From: Paraburkholderia haematera
Lineage (GTDB): Bacteria > Pseudomonadota > Gammaproteobacteria > Burkholderiales > Burkholderiaceae
Reading direction: 5' to 3'
Assembly: GCF_905220975.1 (NCBI RefSeq)
Contig: NZ_CAJNBK010000002.1
Location: 186,001-250,000, forward strand
DNA length: 64,000 nt
Shown here: one piece after another, positions 1-9,083 of the stretch
Position numbering within the stretch: position 1 is the stretch's first letter
Layout: the number at the start of each line of letters is the position of its first letter
Position numbers and translations under genes: made by a program
Notes under the pieces: generated by a model
Seen by the model: the letters and a program-made list of their open reading frames with translations, nothing else
What the model was told of the DNA's origin: nothing
The model's database searches: none

Positions 1-1043
1 TCGTGCTCGCGTTGCCGGTGCGCCGCCCAGGCATTCCGGAGGCCACGGCGGCGCCGTCCGCCGATAGTTTCGCGCGCTACGGGACGCTCGAATACGAAGT
101 GAGCGACAGCAACGCGGACGGCACCGGCGCGGCGCTGCTGCAGATCGGCAAGCTATGCCTGAGACTCGCGTTCGAATCCGAAGTGGCGAACGCGCATGCC
201 TGCCTGGGCGTCGCGCGGGTGATCGAGCGGCGCGCGGACAACCGCGTCGTGCTCGATCCCGATTACGCGCCGCCGTGTCTCGACTACCGCGTGGCGCCGC
301 GCCTCGCCGCTTTCGCCGACGAATTCACCGGACTGTTGCGCCAGCGCGGCGAGGCACTCGCGAGCCGGCTGACGGCGCCGGGCACAGGCGGGGCCGCCGA
401 AATTCAGGACTTTCTGCTGCTGCAACTCGTCAATCGCGCCGAGCCGCTGATTGGTCACCTCGCGACCATGACCGGTCTGCACCCGGAAGAACTGTTCCGC
501 GTTGCGGTGGCGCTGGCCGGCGAATTGGCGACCTTCTCGCAGGCGAACAAGCGTTGCGCGCAGTACCCGGTCTACCGGCATGACCGGCTCGCCGAAACCT
601 TCATGCCGGTGATCGCCGATCTGCGGCAGTCGTTGAGCATGGTGATGGACTCCGCCGTGGTGCCGATTCCGCTCGAAGCCCGTAAGTTCGGCGTGCATGT
701 CGCGGTAGTGCCCGACACCGAACTCTTCAAGTCCGCGATGTTCGTGCTCGCGGTCAACGCGCAGATGCCCGCCGACACCGTGCGCAACAGCTTCGCGCAG
801 CAGGTCAAGATCGGTCCGGTCGAAAAAATCCGCGACCTCGTCAATCTGCAGCTTCCCGGCATCGCCTTGCGCGCGCTGCCGGTCGCGCCACGGCAGTTGC
901 CGTTCCACGCCGGCTTCACGTACTTCGAGCTCGACCGCAGCAACGATCTGTGGAAGCTGCTGCCCACGTCGGCCGGCTTCGCGATGCATGTGGCGGGCGA
1001 ATTCCCAGGTCTGCAACTGACGTTCTGGGCCATCAGGAGATAG
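1..1043 (+). CDS. tssK: Type VI secretion baseplate subunit TssK (5' end outside window)
   Basis: This is the C-terminal 346 or so residues of a TssK/ImpJ/VasE family protein. The reading frame is open to the left edge, so the true start lies outside the window; full-length TssK is about 445 residues. TssK is the trimeric adaptor joining the T6SS baseplate to the TssJLM membrane complex in the cytoplasm. The identification rests on the characteristic C-terminal part (a region near EKIRDLVNLQLPGI and the end DLWKLLP...FAMHVAGEFPGLQL) and on the order tssK-tssL-tssM, which is usual for this system. The stop codon is 6 bases before tssL, so the genes are almost certainly cotranscribed. Confidence 0.93.
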   Translation, partial: VLALPVRRPGIPEATAAPSADSFARYGTLEYEVSDSNADGTGAALLQIGKLCLRLAFESEVANAHACLGVARVIERRADNRVVLDPDYAPPCLDYRVAPRLAAFADEFTGLLRQRGEALASRLTAPGTGGAAEIQDFLLLQLVNRAEPLIGHLATMTGLHPEELFRVAVALAGELATFSQANKRCAQYPVYRHDRLAETFMPVIADLRQSLSMVMDSAVVPIPLEARKFGVHVAVVPDTELFKSAMFVLAVNAQMPADTVRNSFAQQVKIGPVEKIRDLVNLQLPGIALRALPVAPRQLPFHAGFTYFELDRSNDLWKLLPTSAGFAMHVAGEFPGLQLTFWAIRR

Positions 1044-1049
1044 CCGATC

Positions 1050-2402
1050 ATGAGTCGAGACGACTTCGCTGCGGACCAGGACGCGACTTTTCTGGTGCCG
1101 CGTCCGGGCGGCAAGAGCACGGCGCCTGGCGCGCCCGCCGCGTCAGGCGAAATGCCGGCGGCTGCTCAGTCGGCAGGCCAGTCGCCGGGCCCGGCGGCTG
1201 CGCCGGTCGATGCGCCCACGTCCGGCCCCATCCCGACGAGCGGGCTCAATCCGCTGTTGCGCGCGGCCAACCCGCTGCTCGATCTGATCGTGCCGCTGCG
1301 TCACATGTCGACCCATTCCGATCTCGAAGACTTGCGCCGGCGTCTCGTCGACGGCGTGCGCCAGTTCGAGAGCGAAGCCCGCGCGGCCAACCTCAGCGTC
1401 GAAGCGTTGTCGGCGGCGCGCTACGCGTTGTGCACCTTTCTCGATGAAACCGTGTCGAGCACGCCGTGGGGCGGCGGCGGTGCGTGGTCGGGGCGCAGCC
1501 TGCTGATCCTGTTCCATAACGAGGCGTCGGGCGGCGAGAAATTCTTCATGATCCTGCAGCGGCTCGCACAGGACCCGCGTACCAACCTCGACGTCCTCGA
1601 ACTGATGTATGTGTGTCTCGCGCTCGGCATGGAAGGGCGCTACCGTCTGATCGAAGGCGGCCGCGCGCAACTCGACGTGTTGCGCGAGCGGTTGCTGGCG
1701 ATGATCCGCGAGCGCCGCGGTCCGCTCGAGCGCGACCTGTCGCCGCATTGGCAAGGTGTCCTCGACAAGCGCAATCCGCTGATGCGGATGCTGCCGGTGT
1801 GGGTGCTCGCGGCGCTCACCGGCGTGATCCTGATGGCATTGCAACTGGCGTTCTCGATCAGTCTGAACCGGGCGTCCGATCCCGTATTTGCCGCGCTGCA
1901 CGGCGTGAAGACGGCGGTGGCCGAGCCCGTCGCGCCTAAGGCCGCGGTGGTGCTCGAACCCGTGAAACCGCGCCTCGCTGCGTTTCTTGCGCCCGAGGTC
2001 AGCCAGGGGCTGGTCAGTGTGGTGGAGACCCCGGCCAAGTCGACTGTCACGCTGCATGGCGACGGCATGTTCGGTTCCGGGAGCGCGGATGTGTCACGCA
2101 GTTTCTATCCGCTGCTCGATCGCATCGGCGACGCGCTGAAAACCGTGCCGGGCCGCGTCGTGGTGGCGGGGCATTCGGACGACCAGCCCATCGTGTCGGC
2201 ACGTTTTCCGTCGAACTGGCATTTGTCGCAAGCGCGCGCCGAAGCGGTCAGGCAGGTGCTCGCCGCACGCACCGGCACGCCCGCGCGTTTCGCCGCCGAA
2301 GGGCGCGGCGACTCTGAGCCGCTCGTGCCCAACGACAGTGCGGCGAACCGCGCGCGCAACCGGCGGGTGGATGTGACCGTCTTCACGTCGGGGGCGCCAT
2401 GA
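1050..2402 (+). CDS. tssL: Type VI secretion inner-membrane protein TssL with C-terminal OmpA-like domain
   Basis: 450 residues. A Pro/Ala-rich N-terminal tail (about 1-65) precedes the cytoplasmic DotU/ImpK domain (about 66-240), one transmembrane helix (about 247-270, MLPVWVLAALTGVILMAL) and a periplasmic OmpA-like peptidoglycan-binding domain (about 330-445, including VVVAGHSDDQPI and the NRARNRRVDV signature). It is therefore the extended TssL type, in which the peptidoglycan anchor is fused to TssL rather than supplied by a separate TagL. TssL with TssM and TssJ forms the envelope complex. The start follows tssK by 6 bases with CAGGAGATAG upstream as ribosome binding site. Confidence 0.95.
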   Translation: MSRDDFAADQDATFLVPRPGGKSTAPGAPAASGEMPAAAQSAGQSPGPAAAPVDAPTSGPIPTSGLNPLLRAANPLLDLIVPLRHMSTHSDLEDLRRRLVDGVRQFESEARAANLSVEALSAARYALCTFLDETVSSTPWGGGGAWSGRSLLILFHNEASGGEKFFMILQRLAQDPRTNLDVLELMYVCLALGMEGRYRLIEGGRAQLDVLRERLLAMIRERRGPLERDLSPHWQGVLDKRNPLMRMLPVWVLAALTGVILMALQLAFSISLNRASDPVFAALHGVKTAVAEPVAPKAAVVLEPVKPRLAAFLAPEVSQGLVSVVETPAKSTVTLHGDGMFGSGSADVSRSFYPLLDRIGDALKTVPGRVVVAGHSDDQPIVSARFPSNWHLSQARAEAVRQVLAARTGTPARFAAEGRGDSEPLVPNDSAANRARNRRVDVTVFTSGAP

Positions 2403-2454
2403 CTGCCGCGCTCATCGCTTCGTTCCCGTTTTGTCTTTTGCCAGGTCACCCGTC

Positions 2455-5400
2455 ATGAAACGTCTCTTTAGCTGGCTGACCCGCGCCTGGGTGCTGGCAT
2501 TCTTCGGCGCGCTCGCGCTTGCGCTGATCGTCTGGTTCGACGGGCCGCTCGTTGCGTTCAACGGCAATGCGCCGCTGGAATCGGTGTCGAGCCGCATCAC
2601 GTTGATCGCGATCATTTTTGTTCTGTGGGCCGGATTCTTTGTCGGCAAATGGGTGATCGGACGCATTGCCAGTTTGAAGCTGATGCAGAGCGTGGCGGCG
2701 CAACCGCCCGCCGATGCAGCATCGGCATCGGCCGCGCCGGCCGGAGGCGACACGCGTTCTACCGCCGAGGTGTCGGCGCTCAACCAGCGCTTCCAGGAAG
2801 CGCTGGCGATTCTGCGTCAGGCGCGCGGCGGCCGCCGCTTTGGCGGTCAGTATCTCTATCAGACGCCGTGGTACATGTTCGTCGGCGCGCCGGGTGCGGG
2901 CAAGACCACCGCACTGGTCCACTCGGGCCTGAAATTTCCGCTTGCCGATACGCTCGGCAAGGAGGCGATTCGCGGCATTGGCGGCACGCGCAACTGCGAC
3001 TGGTGGTTTACCGACGAAGCCGTGCTGCTCGACACCGCCGGCCGCTATACGACCCAGGACAGCGATTCCGAAGCCGACAAGGCGGCGTGGACGGGCTTCC
3101 TGCAACTGCTGAAGAAATACCGTCGGCGCCGGCCGATCAACGGTGTGATCGTCGCGGTGTCGGTTGCCGATCTGTTGCGGCAATCCGATGCCGCGCGCAA
3201 GACGCAGGCGCAGACAATCCGCGAGCGGATCAAGGAATTGCATGAACGCCTCGGCATCCGCTTTCCGATCTATGTGCTGGTCACCAAGTGCGATCTGATG
3301 GCGGGCTTTGTGGAGTTCTTCGACGACCTGGGCCGCGAGGAGCGCACGAGTGTCTGGGGCATGACGTTTCCGGTCGCCGACGCAGCCAACGTCGACCAGT
3401 TGCTGGCAGCATTCCCGGCCGAATTCGACGCGTTGGAAGCGCGTCTGCAGGCGCGCGTCCTCGACCGTCTGCAACAGGAGCGGGACGTGCGGCGGCGCGC
3501 GCTGATCTATGGCTTTCCGCAGCAGCTCGCGTCCTTGCGCGACCTGTTGGGCAGCTTCCTCGGCGACGTCTTCCAGTCGAGCCGCTATGAGGAAAATGCG
3601 CTGCTGCGCGGCGTGTACTTCACGAGCGGCACCCAGGAAGGCAGCCCGATCGACCGTGTGATGGGCGCACTGGCGGCGAGCTTCGGCGTCGATCGCCAGG
3701 TGCTGGTGGCGAACACGGCAAGTGGCCGCAGCTATTTCATTACGCGGCTGTTGCGCGACGTGCTGTTCCAGGAGTCGGGACTGGCGGGCGCGGATCTGCG
3801 CGTCGAGCGCCGCCGTGCGTGGCTGCAACGTGGCGCCTGGGTGCTGGCCGCCGCCCTGATCGTGCTGATGACGGCGGGGCTGGTGACCAGTTACATGAGG
3901 AACAAGGCATACGTGAGCGAGGTTGCGTCGCAGGTCGAGGCGATTGACGCACAGGCGCGCAACCTCGTGCCCGGTGCCGGCGTGCTGAGCGTGCTGCCGC
4001 TGCTCGATGCCGCGCGCAGCATTCCCGGCGGCTACGCGGACCGGAACGGCGGTGCGCCGTTTCTGATGACGCTTGGTCTGTATCAGGGCGACAAGCTGGG
4101 TTCCGCCGCGCAGGCCCTGTATCAGCGTCTTTTGCGCCAGACCTTGCTGCCACGAGTGGTCGGCCGGCTGGAAGATCAGTTGCGGCGCGGCGAAGCGAAC
4201 AATCCGCAATATCTGTACGAGACGCTGCGGGTCTATCTGATGCTGGGCGATCCGCGCCATTTCGACGCCGAATCGGTCGGTGCCTGGACGGATTACGATT
4301 GGGATCGCAACCTCGCCGGGCACGTCACCGACGATCAGCGCAAGGATCTATCGGCGCATATGGCTGCGCTGCTCGACCATCTGCAGGACGATGGGCCGGT
4401 CACGCTCGACGCCGATCTGGTTGCCTCGACCCGTCAGGCGCTCGCAAGGATTCCGCTGCAACAGCGGGTCTACGCGTCGCTGGTGCGCAATCTGCAACAC
4501 GCGAGTTTGCCGGAGGTGTCGCTGGCAAGCGCGGCGGGGCGCGATGCGGCACTCGTGTTCGTGCGCAGGAGCGGCGAGCCGATGACGCGCGGCGTGCCGG
4601 GCCTCTATACGCGCGACGGCTACCGGCAATTCCTCGCGCGCCGGGATCGGGCGGTGGCCGACGTCGTCAAGGACAACTGGATATTGGGCAAGGACGAGGC
4701 GGTTACCGATCCGGCGGCGGTCGAGCAACTGAACGCGCAGGTGCTCGAGCTCTACTACGACGACTACATCAGACGCTGGGACGCCTTCCTGTCCGATGTC
4801 GGCATCGTGCCGTTTCGCGACCTCGATCAGGCTGCGCGTGTAGTGAACGTGCTCGCGCAGCCCACGTCGCCGCTGAAGAAATTCATGGACGTGGCCGCGA
4901 AGGAAACCACGCTCGGCGATGTCAAGCAAAGTTCATTGATCGATTCGGCCAAGGGCAAGCTCGACAGCGTCAAGAAGAAGCTGGAAAGCGCACTCGCTTC
5001 GACCGACGATGCAGCGCCCGCGCCGGCGGCATCGCTGCAAAATCCCGTCGATCTGCATTTCGAGTCCTTGCATCAACTCGCGGCGGCGGGCGCGGGCGGC
5101 GGCTCGCCGCTCGATTCGCAACTCGCCTCGCTCAACGAGGTGTTCGTCTATCTCGATGCCGCCAATACCGCGAAGCGCCAGGGCGCGCCTGCGCCCTCGT
5201 CGGATGCGTTGATGAAGCTGAAGCAGGGCGCCGAAGGCAAGCCCGCGCCGCTTGCCGCCATGCTCAAGGGGGTAGCGGACGCGGGATCGTCGCTGACGCT
5301 CGGCAGCGAGCGTGGGCGCCTGAGTTCGCTGTGGGTGGCGAACGTCGCGTCGTTCTGCCATCAGGCGATTGACGGTCGCTATCCGCTCGTGCGCACGGCA

Positions 5401-6018
5401 GGCAACGCGGTGACTCAGGACGATTTCGGCCGTGTGTTCGCGCCCGGCGGCCTGATCGACGACTTCTTCCAGCACAACCTGATGCCGTATGTCGATATGT
5501 CGAAGGCGCGCTGGAGCTGGCGGCCTTTCGGCAACGTATCGCTTGGCATTCCAGAGGATGTGCTCACGCAGTTTCAGCGCGCGGCGCAAATCCGCGACGC
5601 CTTCTTTTCGGGCGGCGGAAAGATGGCATCGGCCCGCTTCGAATTGAAGCCGGTCACGATGGACGCCGCCGTGACGCAATTCACGCTCGATCTCGACGGG
5701 CAGACGCTCACCTATGGACACGGCCCCACGCGTTCGACCGCGTTCCAGTGGCCTAACGGAAAAGTATCGAGCACGGTGCGGGTCGACTTTGCGCCGCCCG
5801 GGGCGGGCGGCAGCAGCGGTTTTTCCACCGACGGCCCGTGGGCATGGTTCAGGATGATCGACAAGGGCGTGCTGGAGCCGACCGCGCAGCGCGACCGCTA
5901 CAACCTCACGTTGGACCTGGACGGCCGCAAGGTCACGCTGGAGCTGCGCGCGAGCAGCGTGGTGAATCCGTTCAATCTCGACGCGCTCAGCAAATTCAGT
6001 TGTCCGGCGAAGCTATGA
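2455..6018 (+). CDS. tssM: Type VI secretion membrane subunit TssM (IcmF)
   Basis: 1187 residues from the ATG at 2455; an in-frame TTG 24 bases upstream is a less likely start. Two N-terminal transmembrane helices (about 11-29 and 47-68) flank a short loop. They are followed by a cytoplasmic GTPase-like domain with an intact Walker A motif (GAPGAGKT, residues 144-151), a third transmembrane helix near residue 470 (VLAAALIVLMTAGLVTSYM) and a long periplasmic IcmF-related domain reaching the C-terminus. TssM spans the envelope and contacts TssJ and TssL. Its stop overlaps the tagF start by four bases (ATGA), indicating translational coupling. Confidence 0.95.
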   Translation: MKRLFSWLTRAWVLAFFGALALALIVWFDGPLVAFNGNAPLESVSSRITLIAIIFVLWAGFFVGKWVIGRIASLKLMQSVAAQPPADAASASAAPAGGDTRSTAEVSALNQRFQEALAILRQARGGRRFGGQYLYQTPWYMFVGAPGAGKTTALVHSGLKFPLADTLGKEAIRGIGGTRNCDWWFTDEAVLLDTAGRYTTQDSDSEADKAAWTGFLQLLKKYRRRRPINGVIVAVSVADLLRQSDAARKTQAQTIRERIKELHERLGIRFPIYVLVTKCDLMAGFVEFFDDLGREERTSVWGMTFPVADAANVDQLLAAFPAEFDALEARLQARVLDRLQQERDVRRRALIYGFPQQLASLRDLLGSFLGDVFQSSRYEENALLRGVYFTSGTQEGSPIDRVMGALAASFGVDRQVLVANTASGRSYFITRLLRDVLFQESGLAGADLRVERRRAWLQRGAWVLAAALIVLMTAGLVTSYMRNKAYVSEVASQVEAIDAQARNLVPGAGVLSVLPLLDAARSIPGGYADRNGGAPFLMTLGLYQGDKLGSAAQALYQRLLRQTLLPRVVGRLEDQLRRGEANNPQYLYETLRVYLMLGDPRHFDAESVGAWTDYDWDRNLAGHVTDDQRKDLSAHMAALLDHLQDDGPVTLDADLVASTRQALARIPLQQRVYASLVRNLQHASLPEVSLASAAGRDAALVFVRRSGEPMTRGVPGLYTRDGYRQFLARRDRAVADVVKDNWILGKDEAVTDPAAVEQLNAQVLELYYDDYIRRWDAFLSDVGIVPFRDLDQAARVVNVLAQPTSPLKKFMDVAAKETTLGDVKQSSLIDSAKGKLDSVKKKLESALASTDDAAPAPAASLQNPVDLHFESLHQLAAAGAGGGSPLDSQLASLNEVFVYLDAANTAKRQGAPAPSSDALMKLKQGAEGKPAPLAAMLKGVADAGSSLTLGSERGRLSSLWVANVASFCHQAIDGRYPLVRTAGNAVTQDDFGRVFAPGGLIDDFFQHNLMPYVDMSKARWSWRPFGNVSLGIPEDVLTQFQRAAQIRDAFFSGGGKMASARFELKPVTMDAAVTQFTLDLDGQTLTYGHGPTRSTAFQWPNGKVSSTVRVDFAPPGAGGSSGFSTDGPWAWFRMIDKGVLEPTAQRDRYNLTLDLDGRKVTLELRASSVVNPFNLDALSKFSCPAKL

Positions 6019-6731
6019 GCGAATTGTTCGAAACGCCGGGCTTTTTCGGCAAGGCGATTACGCATGGCGACTTTCTGTCGCGACGTTTGCCGGCTCCCTT
6101 TCTCGATTCATGGGACGACTGGCTGCAACGCGGGCTGAATGCGAGCCGGCAGCGGCTGGGTGCCGACTGGCTCGGCGCCTATCTGACGAGCCCGGTGTGG
6201 CGCTTTATGCTTGGGCGAGGCGTGTGTGGGGCGCACGTGTGGGCGGGTGTGATGATGCCGGGCATCGATCGTGTCGGCCGGTATTTTCCGCTGACTATCG
6301 CGGCGAGTTGCGGCGGGGAGGTCGATCTCGTCGAGTGGATTGGGGCGAGCGGTGAGTGGTACGACCGCCTCGAGGTGCTTGCACGGTCCACGCTCGACGA
6401 GCGCTTCCAGATCGACGCGTTCGATGCGGCACTCGCGCAGTTGACCGCACCCGCCCTGCCTGCTGCACGTGAGCAGAGGGCAGCGCTGATTCTTCCGTTG
6501 GCGTCGCTTTCGCCCGATGAACTCACGCACGGCGCGCACAGGCTGATGATGAATTGGCTGTCCGCGGCTGCGGTTGGGCGCAGCTTCTGGTGGAGTGAAG
6601 GCAGTACGGCGGCCGAGGCCGTGCTGGTTGCCTGTGACGGCCTACCTGCGGAGCAGCAATTTTGCGCGCTCGTGGGCGGTGGATGGAAGGACTCGGAATG
6701 GACGTACTGTTGCGACGACACCGCGCGTTAA
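6015..6731 (+). CDS. tagF: Type VI secretion associated protein TagF (ImpM family)
   Basis: 238 residues, starting at the ATG that overlaps the tssM stop. The N-terminus FETPGFFGKAITHGDFLSRR and the following PAPFLDSWDDWLQ are the hallmark of the ImpM/TagF family. In Pseudomonas aeruginosa TagF is a post-translational repressor of T6SS firing that works alongside the PpkA/PppA threonine phosphorylation pathway. The PP2C phosphatase gene immediately downstream on the other strand fits the same control module, although no PpkA-type kinase is visible in this window. Confidence 0.92.
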   Translation: MSELFETPGFFGKAITHGDFLSRRLPAPFLDSWDDWLQRGLNASRQRLGADWLGAYLTSPVWRFMLGRGVCGAHVWAGVMMPGIDRVGRYFPLTIAASCGGEVDLVEWIGASGEWYDRLEVLARSTLDERFQIDAFDAALAQLTAPALPAAREQRAALILPLASLSPDELTHGAHRLMMNWLSAAAVGRSFWWSEGSTAAEAVLVACDGLPAEQQFCALVGGGWKDSEWTYCCDDTAR

Positions 6732-6786
6732 AAACGCCGGTTTTGCGAGGCAATGGTGCTTGCTTTCTAAGGATCGGAATTCGACG

Positions 6787-7638
6787 CTATGCGTCGAACC
6801 ACACCAGTACCACCGTGACGTTATCCTTGCCGCCATGCTGTTTGGCGAGTTCGACAAGCTGATGGCTGCACGCAACCAGGGTCTCGGGCGTGGCGTTGCG
6901 CAGTACGTCTGAAATCTGCTGGTCGTTCACCATACCGTACAGACCGTCTGAGCACAGCAGATAGAGGTCACCCGGCCTCGGCGTGAGCCGGTGCACCTCA
7001 GGCTCGACCGCGGGCGACGGGCCGAGCGCCTGCAGCAGCTCGTTGCGACCCGGCAGGTTGACGGTGATGCCCGCGTCGAGCGCCTGTTGATAGAGCGTCT
7101 GGTCGCTCGTGATCTGCAGCATCCGGCTATCGCGCCAGCGATAGAGCCGGCTGTCGCCAACATGGAATACCACCATGGTCGCCGAATGAGGCTGGCGCCA
7201 GATGCCGGTCATGGTGGTGCCCATGCCGCGACCATCGGGACGCATATCACTGCGATTGATCGCAAAGAGCTGCGCGTTGACGTGTTTGACGGCGCGCGTC
7301 GCAGCAGTAATGGCGGGATGCGTGCCTTGCGGCGTGGTGCCGTCTGATTGCGCTGCATGCCGGCCAGGCAACGTGGCATCGGGATCGTCGCGTTGTTCGG
7401 TATGAAACGCGCGAGGGTCGAGTTCCGCGATGAACTGATGGAATAGCGCCAGTGCCTCGGTACTCGCCACTTCACCGGCATCGTGACCGCCCATGCCGTC
7501 GCACACAATGACCAGACCGAGCGCGTCGTCAACCAGAAAATTGTCTTCGTTGTTACGGCGTACGAGCCCGATATCGGATAGGCCGAATGCGTAACCCGTA
7601 GCGAGCCGGTAAGTCTGATTGGACGAAGTGGGTTTCAA
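6787..7638 (-). CDS. pppA: PP2C-family protein serine/threonine phosphatase, PppA/Stp1-like
   Basis: 283 residues. PP2C metal-binding motifs are visible: RRNNEDNF near residue 28, VCDGMGGHDAGEVAS near 46, a GDSRLYRWRD segment and LLCSDGLYGMVND near 230. In T6SS loci this phosphatase opposes the kinase PpkA acting on the FHA protein. The frame has no ATG before the GMGG motif; the longest start is a TTG at 7638, and an in-frame stop lies 16 bases upstream of it. TTG is therefore the likely initiator. The gene converges on tagF with a 55-base gap. Its upstream region carries the 11-bp tandem repeats at 7791-7847. Confidence 0.88.
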   Translation of the reverse strand: MKPTSSNQTYRLATGYAFGLSDIGLVRRNNEDNFLVDDALGLVIVCDGMGGHDAGEVASTEALALFHQFIAELDPRAFHTEQRDDPDATLPGRHAAQSDGTTPQGTHPAITAATRAVKHVNAQLFAINRSDMRPDGRGMGTTMTGIWRQPHSATMVVFHVGDSRLYRWRDSRMLQITSDQTLYQQALDAGITVNLPGRNELLQALGPSPAVEPEVHRLTPRPGDLYLLCSDGLYGMVNDQQISDVLRNATPETLVACSHQLVELAKQHGGKDNVTVVLVWFDA

Positions 7639-7790
7639 GTGAGTGGTGTCGAGTCAATGCGCGCCGGGAGGAGAAAAAGTCTCCTGTTTCAGGTCATTAT
7701 CCATAATGGCCTATCCGCGTCAACGACAAACGATCGCCTGGTAGTACGGAAAAACGCGAGCACGAAAACGCGGCTCCGATGCCGCGTGTC

Positions 7791-7847
7791 GGGAAACGCT
7801 TGGGAAACGTTTGAGAAACGTTCGGGAAACGTTCAGGAAACGCGTTC
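7791..7847. repeat. Five tandem 11-bp repeats, GGGAAACGTTC-like
   Basis: Five consecutive units are visible: GGGAAACGCTT (7791), GGGAAACGTTT (7802), GAGAAACGTTC (7813), GGGAAACGTTC (7824) and AGGAAACGCGTTC (7835; two bases longer). The GAAACG core is invariant. The block lies in the 302-base gap upstream of pppA and downstream of the acyl-CoA dehydrogenase operon. No other feature was recognised in 7639-7940. Confidence 0.85.
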
Positions 7848-7940
7848 AGGCTACGCTGAGCCGCGATACCTTCACTGTGCGGCACGCTCCGGCCTGTCCC
7901 GGCGCCGGGCGTGCATCGCGATTCGATGTGTCAGGACGCC

Positions 7941-9071
7941 TCACGCTCTCCCGAGGGCGATAAACCGTTCCAGATGATGATCCTCATCCCCCAGTTGATG
8001 GTCGATCATCACGAGGCGCTTCGCATAGTGAGCGAGCGGCAACTCCCACGTCATGCCGATACCGCCATGCAGCTGAATGCATTCCTCGGCGACCAGCGTC
8101 CCAATCCTGCCAATACTATATTTAGCCGCCGACACCGCGCGTTCCCGCACGGTGCGCTCGGCCCCAAGCGCTGCAGCGGCGTTGATCACCGCCGATCGCG
8201 CCTGCTCGATCTCGAGCAGCAGATCCGCCATCCGGTGTTGCAATGCCTGGAAGCTGCCGATCGGCACGCCGAACTGTTTGCGTGTGCGCAGGTACTCGAG
8301 TGTGTAGTCCTTTGCGACATCCATCGCGCCGACCGCTTCGGCGCACAAGGCAAGCACACCGAAACTGATCGCGTATTCGAGTGTCGCAAACCCTTCGCCG
8401 GCCGTGCCGAGCAACGCATCGCCGCCCAGCGCGACGTTGTCGAACGTAACCTCGGCCGCGCGGCCGCCGTCGATCTTGCGGTAGCCGCGCACGCTAACGC
8501 CCGCGGCTTCGCGAGGGACCAGAAAAAGCGTGATGCCGGCTTCGGCATCGTCGGCGCCGTTCGTGCGCGCGGAGACGAGAAAGAGGGAAGCGTTTTCGCC
8601 CTGCTGGACGACCGCTTTCGCGCCATTCAGCATCCACGTGTTGCCGTTGCGTTCCGCACGTGTGGTCACGCGCGAGTGTTCGTAGTGGCCGTCCGGCTCG
8701 CCATGCGCGAGCGCAACGATTTTGGCGCCTGCGATCAGATCGCCAAGCGCGGCCTTTTGCGTTTCATCGCCACCGCGCGTGAGCGCCTGACCGACGATTA
8801 GCGTATCGAGAAACGGCTCGACCACGAGGCCCCGACCCAGACTCTCGAAGACAACAGCGATATCGAAGCCGCTACCGCCAAATCCTCCGTCCGTTTCGTC
8901 GAACAACGCGCCAATGATGCCGAGTTCCGCGAAGCGGTTCCACAGTTCGGAGCTGAAGCCTTCGGGCGAGCACGCAATCCGGTCGCGCGTGTCGAAACCG
9001 TATTGTTCAGTGACAAAACGGTTGAGCGTATCCGCCAGCATGCGGCGGTCTTCGGTGTGCTGGAAATTCAT
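7941..9071 (-). CDS. Acyl-CoA dehydrogenase, pimeloyl-CoA dehydrogenase small-subunit-like
   Basis: 376 residues covering the full acyl-CoA dehydrogenase fold. Visible features are an N-terminal helical domain, a middle beta-domain, and the C-terminal FAD-contact segment with RTRKQFGVPIGSFQALQHRMADL and QLHGGIGMTWELPLAHYAKR. It resembles PimD, the small subunit of the pimeloyl-CoA dehydrogenase of dicarboxylate degradation; the exact substrate cannot be read from sequence. It is the last gene of a three-gene operon, 12 bases after the large-subunit-like gene, with AAGGGGC as ribosome binding site. Confidence 0.85.
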   Translation of the reverse strand: MNFQHTEDRRMLADTLNRFVTEQYGFDTRDRIACSPEGFSSELWNRFAELGIIGALFDETDGGFGGSGFDIAVVFESLGRGLVVEPFLDTLIVGQALTRGGDETQKAALGDLIAGAKIVALAHGEPDGHYEHSRVTTRAERNGNTWMLNGAKAVVQQGENASLFLVSARTNGADDAEAGITLFLVPREAAGVSVRGYRKIDGGRAAEVTFDNVALGGDALLGTAGEGFATLEYAISFGVLALCAEAVGAMDVAKDYTLEYLRTRKQFGVPIGSFQALQHRMADLLLEIEQARSAVINAAAALGAERTVRERAVSAAKYSIGRIGTLVAEECIQLHGGIGMTWELPLAHYAKRLVMIDHQLGDEDHHLERFIALGRA

Positions 9072-9083
9072 GGCGTTTGCCCC

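Noticed and set aside
2446..4323. 625-codon open frame antisense to tssM
   Set aside because: Shadow of tssM with Arg/Gln/His-rich composition.
7697..7885. 62-codon minus-strand ORF across the 11-bp tandem repeats
   Set aside because: The phenylalanine/proline-rich peptide is simply the repeat translated; no ribosome binding site.
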